Source: Sphingomonas sp. AR_OL41
Lineage (GTDB): Bacteria; Pseudomonadota; Alphaproteobacteria; Sphingomonadales; Sphingomonadaceae
Reading direction: 5' to 3'
Assembly (NCBI RefSeq): GCF_029911635.1
Contig: NZ_JARYTI010000005.1
Location: 157,584-221,583 of the forward strand
Length of the DNA stretch: 64,000 nt
A model generated the notes under the pieces. The model was not told the origin of the DNA. It searched no databases and saw only the letters and a program-made list of their open reading frames with translations. The position numbers were made by a program, and so were the translations under genes. Shown here in pieces: positions 19,536-28,174 of the stretch (position 1 is the stretch's first letter; each line of letters opens with the position of its first letter).

Positions 19536-21221
19536 ATGCGTACGTCCAAGAAATCGCTCGGCTGGCCATTGGCCGCCGCGCTTGCCACGGCCACGATCGG
19601 CACCGCGCCATCCGTCGCCCCGGCGCAAAACGCGAACGCCTCGCCCGTGCTTCAGGTCAACACCGGTCGCGGGCGCCTTGTAACCCTGCCCCGGCCGATG
19701 AGCGACCTGTTCGTCGCCGACGAATCGATCGCCGACGTCCAGGTCCGTTCGCCGACCTTGCTCTATGTCTTTGGCAAGAAGGGTGGCGAGACGACGATTT
19801 CGGCGACCGCCAAGGGCGGCGCGGTGGTCTATTCCGCCACGGTCCGCGTCGGCAACAACTTCGATTCGATCCAGCAGATGCTCAACATGGCGATGCCGGA
19901 CTCACACATCGTCGCCACGACGATGAACGGCCTGATCCTGCTGACCGGCACGATCGGATCGCCCGGTGACGGCGCCGAGGCGGAGCGCCTCGTCCAGGCT
20001 TATGTCGGCGACGCCGTCAAGGTCCTGTCGCGGCTACGCACCGCGACACCGCTGCAGGTAAACCTGCAGGTGCGTTTCGCCGAGGTCAGCCGCAGCTTCG
20101 TCAAGAATATCGGCGCCAACATGCAGACCCGCGACACCACCGGCGGGTTCCTGTTCGGCGTCGCGTCGGGGCGCAGCGTCGGCACGATCGGCAATGTCGA
20201 TACGTCGGCGCTGCCGATGCTCGACGCGTCTTCGAAATTCGGCTTCCCGGCCGGAACGATCAGCCTGCCGTTCGACCCCAAGCTCGGCCAGTTCGTCTAT
20301 CCCAACTCGGGAACCGCTTACAATTTCAGCAACTTGGCAAGTGCCGCGCGCACCTCGCTCGGTTTTGCCGGCAAGCTGTTCGGCCTCGATGTGCTCAGCG
20401 CGCTCGACCTTGGCGAGCGCGACGGCCAGGTCTCGACGCTGGCCAATCCCAACCTGACCGCGCTGTCCGGCGAGACCGGCACCTTCCTTGCGGGCGGAGA
20501 AATCCCGATCCCGGTCAGCCAGGGTCTTGGCGCCGTCTCGGTCGAGTACAAGCAATATGGCGTCAGCCTCGCCTACACGCCGACCGTGTTGTCGGACGGC
20601 CGCATCTCGCTTCGTGTCCGGCCCGAGGTTTCACAGCTTTCCTCGCAGGGCGCTGTGACGATCGGTGGTACCACGATCCCGGCGCTGACCACGCGGCGAG
20701 CCGAGACGACCGTCGAACTCGGCTCGGGCCAGAGCTTCATGATCGCCGGCCTGCTGTCCAACACGCACAACAATTCAATCGACAAGACTCCCGGTGTCTC
20801 GGACGTGCCCGTTCTCGGCGCGCTGTTCCGCTCGACCGCCTTCCAGCGCGACGAGACCGAGTTGGTCATCGTCATCACGCCGTATCTGGTGAAGCCGGTC
20901 AACGCGAACGACATCGTGCTGCCGACCGACGGCTACAAGGCGCCGACCGATCTTGGCCGCGTCCTGCTCGGCCAGCTGGGTGGCGGCACGACCGGCGGCG
21001 ATCGGCCCAAGCCAAGCGTTGCGGCACCCAGCGGCGGCGAGCCTGCCTTCGGCGCCAATGCACCGGTGCTGCCGGCCACGCCGCCCGTCCAGAGCGCCCC
21101 GCCCGCACCGGCACCAAGCCAGCCGGTCCGCCGCGAGGAACCCGCCGCGACGACCGCGCCGCAACCGCAACCCAAAGCCAGGAAGGGCGCCGCCACGGCA
21201 ACGCCCGGCTTCAATCTTTGA
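19536..21221 (+). CDS. cpaC: Tad pilus secretin
   Basis: Outer-membrane channel of the Tad machine (RcpA/CpaC). 561 residues: signal peptide (1-29), N-terminal pilus/BON-like domain with V-A-D-E-S-I-A-D-V-Q near residue 65, then the secretin core (L-A-N-P-N-L-T-A-L-S-G, G-G-E-I-P-I-P, V-L-G-A-L-F-R-S) to about residue 460. The last 90 residues are Pro/Ala-rich and probably unstructured. Translated immediately after cpaB with a one-base gap. Confidence 0.94.
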   Translation: MRTSKKSLGWPLAAALATATIGTAPSVAPAQNANASPVLQVNTGRGRLVTLPRPMSDLFVADESIADVQVRSPTLLYVFGKKGGETTISATAKGGAVVYSATVRVGNNFDSIQQMLNMAMPDSHIVATTMNGLILLTGTIGSPGDGAEAERLVQAYVGDAVKVLSRLRTATPLQVNLQVRFAEVSRSFVKNIGANMQTRDTTGGFLFGVASGRSVGTIGNVDTSALPMLDASSKFGFPAGTISLPFDPKLGQFVYPNSGTAYNFSNLASAARTSLGFAGKLFGLDVLSALDLGERDGQVSTLANPNLTALSGETGTFLAGGEIPIPVSQGLGAVSVEYKQYGVSLAYTPTVLSDGRISLRVRPEVSQLSSQGAVTIGGTTIPALTTRRAETTVELGSGQSFMIAGLLSNTHNNSIDKTPGVSDVPVLGALFRSTAFQRDETELVIVITPYLVKPVNANDIVLPTDGYKAPTDLGRVLLGQLGGGTTGGDRPKPSVAAPSGGEPAFGANAPVLPATPPVQSAPPAPAPSQPVRREEPAATTAPQPQPKARKGAATATPGFNL

Positions 21222-21241
21222 GCCCCGCGAGGATGATCCCC

Positions 21242-21880
21242 ATGTTCAAGCGCAGCCTTACCATCGCCAGCTTTGCGCCGATGCTCCTGCTCGGCGCCTG
21301 TGGCGGGACGCAGAATCGCGGGCTCGAATCGGTCCATCAGCCGGTCGTCAGCCGGACTGACTATGTGTTCGACGTCAATACCGCCAACCGTGGTCTCGCC
21401 CCCGGCGAGGCGCAGCGCCTTGCGGGCTGGATGGCCTCGCTGCACCTCGGCTATGGCGACCATGTCACGGTCGATGATCCCAATCCTTATGGCGGCGGCG
21501 TGCGCGACGATGTTTCGGCGCAGCTCGCGCGCTATGGTCTGTTGCTGTCCGACGATACGCCGGTGACCGGCGCTGCGATCGCCCCGGGAACGGCGCGTGT
21601 CGTCGTCAGCCGCACCAAGGCCACCGTGCCGGGTTGCCCGGATTTCAGCCGGGTCGGTCAGCCCGAATTCGAGAGCAACACCTCGTCCAACCAGGGTTGC
21701 GCGGTCAACGCCAATCTTGCCGCCATGATCGCCAATCCGGTCGATCTGGTGCGCGGTCAGCCGGGTGCCGATACGATCGACCCGGCTTCGGCCACCAAGG
21801 CGATCGATCTCTACCGCAAGGCCGCGCCGACCGGCGGCGGCGGCACGGTCGTGAAGAGCGAAAGCGCAGGGGGCAAATAA
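21242..21880 (+). CDS. cpaD: Tad pilus assembly lipoprotein CpaD
   Basis: 212 residues from the ATG at 21242 (GAGG nine bases before). N-terminal lipobox L-L-L-G-A-C at about residue 19. The CpaD family features are the repeated R-L-A-G-W and D-H-V-T-V-D-D-P segment and the C-terminal C-P-D-F-S / N-Q-G-C-A-V-N-A-N-L-A-A-M-I-A-N-P-V-D-L motif, which is diagnostic. It is thought to help place the secretin in the outer membrane. Other in-frame starts at 21218 and 21233 would add five to eight residues. Confidence 0.9.
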   Translation: MFKRSLTIASFAPMLLLGACGGTQNRGLESVHQPVVSRTDYVFDVNTANRGLAPGEAQRLAGWMASLHLGYGDHVTVDDPNPYGGGVRDDVSAQLARYGLLLSDDTPVTGAAIAPGTARVVVSRTKATVPGCPDFSRVGQPEFESNTSSNQGCAVNANLAAMIANPVDLVRGQPGADTIDPASATKAIDLYRKAAPTGGGGTVVKSESAGGK

Positions 21881-21881
21881 C

Positions 21882-23177
21882 ATGAACGCGCCGTTCAATT
21901 CCGGCCGCGTCGGCCAGCGAGAGCCCTTCGTTGCCTATGTCTGCGATGAGACCACCGCCGAGGCGATCCGCCCCGTCGCGGTCGAAATGGGCTGGGCCCC
22001 CGAGAAGGTGAACAAGGGCGGCCTGCGCAATGCCGTGCAGTCGCTCTCGGTTTCGGCGAGCCCGATGATCCTGTTCGTCGATCTCTCCGAATCGGGCGAC
22101 CCGCTCAACGACATAAACGCGCTCGCCGAAGTCTGCGAGCCCGGCACCGTCGTGATCGCGGCCGGCCAGGTCAACGATGTGCGGCTCTACCGCGACCTCG
22201 TGGTCAGCGGCATCCAGGACTATCTTCTGAAGCCGCTCAACCCCGACGTGCTGCGCGAAGCCTTCACACATGCGCAGATCACGCTCAACACGCCCAAGGC
22301 CAGCGATACGAGCACCGAGCGGCCGCATTGCGCCACCGCCTTCATTGGCGCGCGCGGTGGTGTGGGTGCCTCGACGATGGCGACCTCGATCGCCTGGATG
22401 CTCAGCGAAAAGGGCAAGCGCACCACAGCGCTGCTCGATCTCGACGTTCATTTCGGCACCGGCGCGCTGGCGCTCGATCTCGAGCCGGGTCGCGGCCTGA
22501 CCGATGCGATCGAGAATCCGAGCCGCATCGACGGTCTGTTCATCGAACGCGCGATGGTCAAGTCGAGCGAGACGTTGTCGGTGCTCTCGGCTGAAGCGCC
22601 GATCAACTCACCGCTCGTCACCGATGGCAGCGCCTTCTACCAGTTGCAGGAAGAGATGCGCGCCGCGTTCGAATGCACGGTGGTGGATCTGCCGCGCAAC
22701 ATGCTGGTCCAGCATCCGCACCTGATCGCCGACATCCAGGCGGCGGTGGTGGTGACCGAGCTGACGCTGGCCGCGGCGCGCGACACGATCCGCATCCTGT
22801 CGTGGCTCAAATCGAATGCGCCGCAAACGCAGGTCTTCGTCGTCGCCAACCGCGTCCATGCGAGCGGCGCGATCGAGATCAACCGCAAGGACTTCGAAGG
22901 CTCGATCGAACGGAAGATCGACGTGCTCATTCCGTTCGACGCCAAGCTCGCCGCGCAGTCGGCCAAGCTCGGCAAGCCCTTCGCCGATGCCGGCAAGGGC
23001 ACCAAGACGGTCGCGCCGATGGTCGAACTTGCCAACCGCTTGATGGCGCTCGGCTACGAGCCCGACACGATACCGGGCGCAGCCAAGAAGAAGCCGACCA
23101 ACGCCGGGACGTCGCTGATGGGCAAGTTTGCCGATCTGAAATCGTTCATGCCAAAGCGTGCGGCCAAGGCCAAATAA
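21882..23177 (+). CDS. cpaE: Pilus assembly ATPase-like protein CpaE
   Basis: 431 residues: an N-terminal receiver-like domain (about 15-130, degenerate, with F-V-D-L-S-E-S) and a C-terminal MinD/ParA-type ATPase domain. The deviant Walker A reads G-A-R-G-G-V-G-A-S-T (near 152-161), lacking the usual lysine at the canonical position, as is common in CpaE. It localises the pilus machine to a cell pole in relatives. It is followed 36 bases later by tadB; the ATPase cpaF normally found here is absent. Confidence 0.9.
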   Translation: MNAPFNSGRVGQREPFVAYVCDETTAEAIRPVAVEMGWAPEKVNKGGLRNAVQSLSVSASPMILFVDLSESGDPLNDINALAEVCEPGTVVIAAGQVNDVRLYRDLVVSGIQDYLLKPLNPDVLREAFTHAQITLNTPKASDTSTERPHCATAFIGARGGVGASTMATSIAWMLSEKGKRTTALLDLDVHFGTGALALDLEPGRGLTDAIENPSRIDGLFIERAMVKSSETLSVLSAEAPINSPLVTDGSAFYQLQEEMRAAFECTVVDLPRNMLVQHPHLIADIQAAVVVTELTLAAARDTIRILSWLKSNAPQTQVFVVANRVHASGAIEINRKDFEGSIERKIDVLIPFDAKLAAQSAKLGKPFADAGKGTKTVAPMVELANRLMALGYEPDTIPGAAKKKPTNAGTSLMGKFADLKSFMPKRAAKAK

Positions 23178-23213
23178 ACCAAACGGTAACGACGCGGAGC
23201 GCTAAGTACCGTC

Positions 23214-24188
23214 ATGCCAGTGATGTCGATCCTCATGCTCGGTGGCGGGGCCCTGGTGGTCCTGGGGCTGCTGGCGCTCGCCTTCAGCGGGCCCTCCCCG
23301 GCGCGCGCCAGCGCGCGTCGCATGACGGCCATGCGTGCGCGGCACAGTGAATCCGCGGGCGTTGCGGTCGAGGCGCAGATGCGCCGCATCACGCAGAGCC
23401 GCGGCAACCGCGTCGACGCCGCCGCGATGCGCTTCCTCCCCCGCCCGGCCGTGCTCAAGAAGCGCCTGGCGATGACCGGCAAGGACTGGACCGTCGGCCA
23501 ATATGGCATGGCGACGCTCGGCATCACGCTGGTCGTCGGCCTGCTGCTGGCGATCAAGGGGCTACCCATCCTCCTAGCGCTGTTCGTCGGGCTGATCCTC
23601 GGCGCCGGCATCCCGCACATGGTCGTCGGCTTCTTCATCAAGCGGCGCGGCGCCAAGTTCAACGCCAAGTTCCCCGACGCGATCGAACTGCTGGTCCGGG
23701 GTCTGCGCTCGGGCCTGCCGATCAGCGAGACGATCGGTGTCGTTGGCGCCGAGGTCGAAGGGCCGGTCGGCGAGGAATTCCGCACGGTGTCCGACAAGAT
23801 GAAGATCGGCCGCACGATGGACGCGGCGTTGCAGGACACCGCCGACCGGCTCGGCACGCCCGAATTCCAGTTTTTCTGCATCACCATCGCGATCCAGCGC
23901 GAGACCGGCGGCAATCTTGCCGAGACGCTCGCCAACCTGGCGACCGTGCTGCGCATGCGCGGCCAGATGAAGCTCAAGATCAAGGCGATGTCGTCCGAAT
24001 CCAAGGCGTCGGCCTATATCATCGGCTCGCTGCCGTTCATCGTCTTCGGCATGATCTGGATGATCAACGGCAGTTACATGCAGACCTTCTTCATCGACCA
24101 GCGGCTGATGGTCGCGGGTGCCGGCGGCATGCTGTGGATGGGCATCGGTGCCTTCATCATGGCCAAGATGATCAACTTCGAGATCTGA
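23214..24188 (+). CDS. tadB: Tad pilus inner-membrane platform protein TadB
   Basis: 324 residues of the type II secretion F family. Hydrophobic segments near 4-22, 95-130 (a pair) and the C-terminal 265-322. The GspF-like core contains F-P-D-A-I-E-L-L-V-R-G-L-R-S-G-L-P and Q-R-E-T-G-G-N-L-A-E-T-L-A-N-L, both diagnostic. It forms the membrane platform with TadC, whose start overlaps its stop (TGATG). Confidence 0.93.
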   Translation: MPVMSILMLGGGALVVLGLLALAFSGPSPARASARRMTAMRARHSESAGVAVEAQMRRITQSRGNRVDAAAMRFLPRPAVLKKRLAMTGKDWTVGQYGMATLGITLVVGLLLAIKGLPILLALFVGLILGAGIPHMVVGFFIKRRGAKFNAKFPDAIELLVRGLRSGLPISETIGVVGAEVEGPVGEEFRTVSDKMKIGRTMDAALQDTADRLGTPEFQFFCITIAIQRETGGNLAETLANLATVLRMRGQMKLKIKAMSSESKASAYIIGSLPFIVFGMIWMINGSYMQTFFIDQRLMVAGAGGMLWMGIGAFIMAKMINFEI

Positions 24189-25186
24189 TGACTATGGCAG
24201 CTCACGGCCCCACCATCCTCGGCGTCGACGTCCTCTGGGTCGCCACCCTGCTATCCGGGGTAGCGGCGTTCGCCGTGCTGCTCGCGATCTATGCCGTCAC
24301 CACCGTCCGTGACCCGATGACCAAGCGGGTCAAGGCGCTCAACGACCGCCGCGAACAGCTCAAGGCCGGCATCACCGCCTCGACCAAGCGCCGCGCCAAG
24401 CTGGTCAAGCAGAACCAGACGACCGATCGCATTCGCTCACTGCTATCCAACCTCAAGGTGTTGCAGGAAAGCCAGGTCAAGGCAGCGCAGATCAAGCTGA
24501 TGCAGGCCGGAATCCGTTCCAAGGAATGGGCCGTCGCGGTGATCTTCGGCCGGCTCGTCCTGCCGATCGTTTTCGGCAGCCTGATGGTCTACCTCGTCTA
24601 CGGCACCGACAGCTTTTCCGACTGGACGCCGATCAAGCGCTACGGGCTGGTCGCGATCACCTTCATCGTCAGCTACAAGGCACCCGACATCTTCCTCAAC
24701 AACAAGGTCAAGAAGCGCTCGGACGCGATCCGCAAGGGGTTGCCCGATGCGCTCGATCTGTTGGTGATCTGTGCCGAAGCGGGACTCACCGTCGACGCCG
24801 CTTTCCACCGCGTCGCGAAGGAACTGGGCAAGGCCTATCCCGAACTGGGCGACGAATTCACCCTGACCGCGATCGAGCTCGGCTTCCTGTCCGAACGCCG
24901 CGCAGCGTTCGAGAACCTTGCCATGCGCGTCAAGCTCGACGCGGTGAAGGGCGTGGTCACGACTATGGTGCAGACCGAGAAATACGGCACGCCGCTGGCC
25001 TCGGCGCTGCGCGTGCTGTCGGCCGAATTCCGCAACGAGCGCATGATGCGCGCCGAGGAAAAGGCCGCGCGCCTGCCCGCGATCATGACCGTGCCGCTGA
25101 TCCTGTTCATCCTGCCGACGCTGTTCGTCGTCATCCTTGGGCCGGCCGCCTGCTCGATTTCCGACGCCTTCAAACACGGCGTCTAG
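24188..25186 (+). CDS. tadC: Tad pilus inner-membrane platform protein TadC
   Basis: 332 residues from the ATG at 24188, which overlaps the tadB stop by one base. Same F-family fold: L-P-D-A-L-D-L-L-V-I-C-A-E-A-G-L-T-V-D-A-A-F near residue 185 and Q-T-E-K-Y-G-T-P-L-A-S-A-L-R-V near residue 260, with a C-terminal helix P-L-I-L-F-I-L-P-T-L-F-V-V-I-L-G. Partner of TadB. Confidence 0.93.
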   Translation: MTMAAHGPTILGVDVLWVATLLSGVAAFAVLLAIYAVTTVRDPMTKRVKALNDRREQLKAGITASTKRRAKLVKQNQTTDRIRSLLSNLKVLQESQVKAAQIKLMQAGIRSKEWAVAVIFGRLVLPIVFGSLMVYLVYGTDSFSDWTPIKRYGLVAITFIVSYKAPDIFLNNKVKKRSDAIRKGLPDALDLLVICAEAGLTVDAAFHRVAKELGKAYPELGDEFTLTAIELGFLSERRAAFENLAMRVKLDAVKGVVTTMVQTEKYGTPLASALRVLSAEFRNERMMRAEEKAARLPAIMTVPLILFILPTLFVVILGPAACSISDAFKHGV

Positions 25187-25272
25187 CACCGAGCATCCCG
25201 CTTGCTACGAAGCGCCGTTCGCGGCAAACATCGTTAACGCTTCGTATAGATCTGGTGGGGAAGATCACGCGC

Positions 25273-26700
25273 ATGTCGCTCGGCAATCCAACGAACATCA
25301 TCATCATAGTGCTGCTCGCTTTGGCGGCGATCACCTTTATGATCGCCAGCCTGACCGGCGGCGGCAAATGGCGCCGGCTCTATGACGAGGAGCGCGAGGA
25401 ATATGCCAGCTATGCCGAAGGCGCCGACAACGAGCTGCGTGCCACGCGGCAGCGCGTTGCTGAGTTGGAGCGCGACGTCGGCTCGCTGCAGCGCCAGCAT
25501 GCCGACGCGCTCGCCAGCATCGCCAAGCTGAAGGCCGAGATCGCCGACTCTGTCGCGCGCACGGCCGAGGTCGTGCCGCTGACGATCGTCCCACCAGCGC
25601 CCCCTCCTGCGCCCACGCCGGTCGCCATTGTCGAACCGCTGGTCGAGCCGCTGCCTGGCGAGCCGGAGCCGGAAGCCGCGGTGACCGAGATCGCGACGGC
25701 TTCTGTCGAAACACCGGCGGCCCCGATCACACCGCTGCCGATCGCCCCCGAATCAGCCGCCGACAGTGCCGCTGCGCGCCCGATCGCGAGCGTCGAGCAC
25801 GCGCTATCCGAACTGCCACCCGCGCCGATCGGCGGCATCACGCCGCTGCGCGCGCCCGACCCGGTTCCGGAACTCGGCGTGGCACAGGCAGCGCCCGAAC
25901 CCGACGATGCGCACCATGCGGCGTTGCCGGAAGAGGTCGAGAGCGAAGCGACGGCGGTCGCGCCGATCACGTCAGAAGTGCCTCCCGTCGAGGCGACCGT
26001 CGCGGAGGCGGTGCAGGCGCAAGAGGTTGACGCCGAAGAGACCCATGATGCTCCCGAGCCCGCCGACGATGCGGCACATGCGGCGTCGGAGCCGCCGGCC
26101 ATCGAAGCGGCCTTGCTCGAGCAGGCGCTCGAGCCCGTGACGACGACCGCGCCTGTCGGGCTGAGCGAGGAAGCCCATGCCGCGCCGCTCGTCGAGGAGG
26201 CCGTGTTCGAGGAGATTCATGAGCCGAGCCATGGCGCCGCACCGGTCGAAGCAATCGACGCGAACGAGACGATCCCGCCCGCCGTCGAACAGGAAGCGAC
26301 GTTTAGCGAACCGATCGTCGAAGCGACGACCGCCGCCGACCAGCCCGTCGTCGCTGCAGTCGAGGCGCCTGCCGATCCTTCCCCGACGGTCGCCGAGCCG
26401 GTTCCGGCCGATACCGCCTCCGCCGGACCGACCAAGTCGTGGTTCGGCTCGGGTCGTCGCGACAATCTGAACCGGCTGCGCGGCGTCGACCCACTTGTCG
26501 CTAACCGTCTCTTCGCGTTGGGCGTCACCACCTATGACGACATCGTGCAGCTGTCGCAGGAGGACGAAATGGCGCTCGAGCAGCGGCTTGGCGTTCCGGC
26601 GGGTTTCATTACGCGCGAGCAGTGGCGCACCCAGGCAAGCCTGTTGCGCTTCGGCAAGGAAGACGAATTCAACGAGCGCTTCGGCAAGCTCGACGCCTGA
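25273..26700 (+). CDS. Membrane-anchored protein with coiled coil, acidic linker and C-terminal helix-hairpin-helix
   Basis: 475 residues from the ATG at 25273 (GGGGAAG upstream). One membrane helix (about 8-28), a charged coiled-coil stretch (about 40-92), then some 300 residues almost wholly Ala/Pro/Glu/Val with irregular repeats, and a compact C-terminal domain (about 400-475). That domain resembles a degenerate helix-hairpin-helix: L-R-G-V-D-P-L-V-A-N-R-L-F-A-L-G-V-T-T-Y-D-D-I, then the G-V-P-A-G-F-I-T-R-E-Q-W segment. Such C-terminal modules occur on other alphaproteobacterial proteins (for example NuoE-linked ones). Not a known Tad subunit; it follows tadC by 86 bases. Function unknown. 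Confidence 0.7.
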   Translation: MSLGNPTNIIIIVLLALAAITFMIASLTGGGKWRRLYDEEREEYASYAEGADNELRATRQRVAELERDVGSLQRQHADALASIAKLKAEIADSVARTAEVVPLTIVPPAPPPAPTPVAIVEPLVEPLPGEPEPEAAVTEIATASVETPAAPITPLPIAPESAADSAAARPIASVEHALSELPPAPIGGITPLRAPDPVPELGVAQAAPEPDDAHHAALPEEVESEATAVAPITSEVPPVEATVAEAVQAQEVDAEETHDAPEPADDAAHAASEPPAIEAALLEQALEPVTTTAPVGLSEEAHAAPLVEEAVFEEIHEPSHGAAPVEAIDANETIPPAVEQEATFSEPIVEATTAADQPVVAAVEAPADPSPTVAEPVPADTASAGPTKSWFGSGRRDNLNRLRGVDPLVANRLFALGVTTYDDIVQLSQEDEMALEQRLGVPAGFITREQWRTQASLLRFGKEDEFNERFGKLDA

Positions 26701-26703
26701 GCG

Positions 26704-27237
26704 TCAGCCCGGCGACATCGTCCGGCAGGCGCTCGCCTTGCGCGCCGCGTCGATCTGCGGGAAGCGCGCGCGGTCGTCGATCAGAATCCGCACCAGCGCG
26801 ATGCCGCTATTGCCCTTGATCGGCACCGGCTCGTAACCTGCCGGCGCCTGCCCCCCGCTGTCGCCGATCAGCGCGACGCGGATCGGGTTGCCGCCGGCCT
26901 GTACGTTGTTGCGCACGAACGCGACGTCGGTGCGCGGATCGAACACCGACAGCGACCAATAGGGCGCGGGCACCGGCGCGACATCGATCAGTACCGGCCC
27001 CTTGGACAGGTCGAACGGACAGGACGAATAGGCCAGATCGGGGCTCGGCCGGACGATCGCACGCGAGTCCGACGTGGCGAGCGGCGACTGGAGCAGGCTG
27101 TTGGTGCCGCCCGCGCTCGCGATGCGCCAGGTCGCCAGGCTCATCAGGACACGCGGCGTCTGCACCAGGGTGACATGATGCGCGATGCCGGCCAGCACGA
27201 GGCCGAGCAGGACGGGCGGGCCCCAGCGGCGGATCAT
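26704..27237 (-). CDS. DUF1254-domain membrane-anchored protein
   Basis: 177 residues: N-terminal signal anchor (about 8-24), then a DUF1254-like domain with S-S-C-P-F-D-L-S-K-G-P-V-L-I-D-V near residue 70 and Y-W-S-L-S-V-F-D-P-R-T-D. The domain is usually found N-terminal to DUF1214 in one polypeptide. Here it is the second of two small genes, its ATG overlapping the DUF1214 gene by four bases. Function unknown. Confidence 0.7.
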   Translation of the reverse strand: MIRRWGPPVLLGLVLAGIAHHVTLVQTPRVLMSLATWRIASAGGTNSLLQSPLATSDSRAIVRPSPDLAYSSCPFDLSKGPVLIDVAPVPAPYWSLSVFDPRTDVAFVRNNVQAGGNPIRVALIGDSGGQAPAGYEPVPIKGNSGIALVRILIDDRARFPQIDAARKASACRTMSPG

Positions 27238-27812
27238 GCGCAGGCCTCCCGCGTGATCGCGGGCAATTGCGTGCGCGCGAGGTTGCCGCGCCCGGCATCG
27301 GCCGGCAGATAGGCGCGCAGCGTCAATTCGACATGGGCAATCCCGCCGGTCGGCAGCCAGTGGCCCGGTTGGCGATCGGGCGACAGCACCATGTTCCAGC
27401 GCGCCTGCTCGTCGGGAGCGAGCGCGGCGCTGCCGACCGAATAGACCCCGGCGTCGTTCTTCACGAGATAGCCGGCATGATCATAGACGGTGATGCTCCA
27501 CCATTTCGCGGGCAGCGCGCCGCCCGAGAGGCGATAGCGGCAGCGCCCATCGAGCGGCTGGCCGGCATCGTCGGTCGCAGCGGTGTAGTAGCGCGCCTCC
27601 GATGCGGGCAACGCGAGCAAGCCGCGCAGCGCGACGACCGCGCGCGTCATGGCGCTCGCCTGTGCCGTCCCGAAATCGCTCCCGGTCACCCAAGGGCCGA
27701 TCGACACGCCGGAACCGAGCGCGCCGGCGCGAACGCTCCAGCCGGCAAGGCCGCTGCCGGCGGCGATGCCGACCAGCGCACAGGTGAGATAGCGGAGCCA
27801 TGGTTTCATCAT
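27234..27812 (-). CDS. DUF1214-domain exported protein
   Basis: 192 residues with a signal anchor (about 6-24) and a DUF1214 domain: W-W-S-I-T-V-Y-D-H-A-G-Y-L-V-K-N-D near residue 108, Y-S-V-G-S near 126, L-S-P-D-R-Q-P-G-H-W-L-P-T near 145, and a final L-R-A-Y-L-P. Translated first, overlapping the DUF1254 gene by four bases. The two halves are separate and in reversed order compared with the fused form; function unknown. Confidence 0.75.
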   Translation of the reverse strand: MMKPWLRYLTCALVGIAAGSGLAGWSVRAGALGSGVSIGPWVTGSDFGTAQASAMTRAVVALRGLLALPASEARYYTAATDDAGQPLDGRCRYRLSGGALPAKWWSITVYDHAGYLVKNDAGVYSVGSAALAPDEQARWNMVLSPDRQPGHWLPTGGIAHVELTLRAYLPADAGRGNLARTQLPAITREACA

Positions 27813-27871
27813 GACAGCCTAGGCCGATCCGGGGGTGTACCGCAACGTCCACGCTGCGCAGCGCCATCGCG

Positions 27872-28069
27872 CTCGCTGTTTCTCCCTGTTGCCTCCCTGT
27901 TATCTCGCTGTTCGGTGGAAGATTCTCCCTGTTACTCCCTGTTCCGCCGCGCTTTGACGTTTTTGGCCGAATCTCCATCGTCCATTTCGCCGCGCTGCCC
28001 TTTTATATCAATGATATAGAATACCTCCCGTCGAGCGAACAGGGAGCCGCATAGGGCCGGAACAGGGAG
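27872..28069. repeat. Phased CTCCCTGTT array element, copy A
   Basis: Six forward units of CTC(C/G)CTGTT start at 27872, 27882, 27893, 27904, 27925 and 27935, a spacing of 10, 11, 11, 21 and 10 bases. After a 94-base centre, which contains the AT-rich dyad TATATC-AAT-GATATA (28004-28018), two inverted units AACAGGGAG follow at 28038 and 28061. Copy B at 61478-61666 has the same architecture. It lies in the 362-base gap upstream of the DUF1214 gene, which contains no gene. Confidence 0.8.
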
Positions 28070-28174
28070 TAATCCCGTCGCGCGGCATCGCTTGTTTTTC
28101 AACGATGAGAAAAAGCCGAGTCGTTCGGCGGACATCATCAGCGACGCGCTGCGTGAAGTGAATCACCGCGAAGG

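Noticed and set aside
27872..28069. Regularly spaced repeats as a CRISPR array
   Set aside because: The units are 9 bases at 10-11 base spacing with no spacers of 30 bases, and there are no cas genes.
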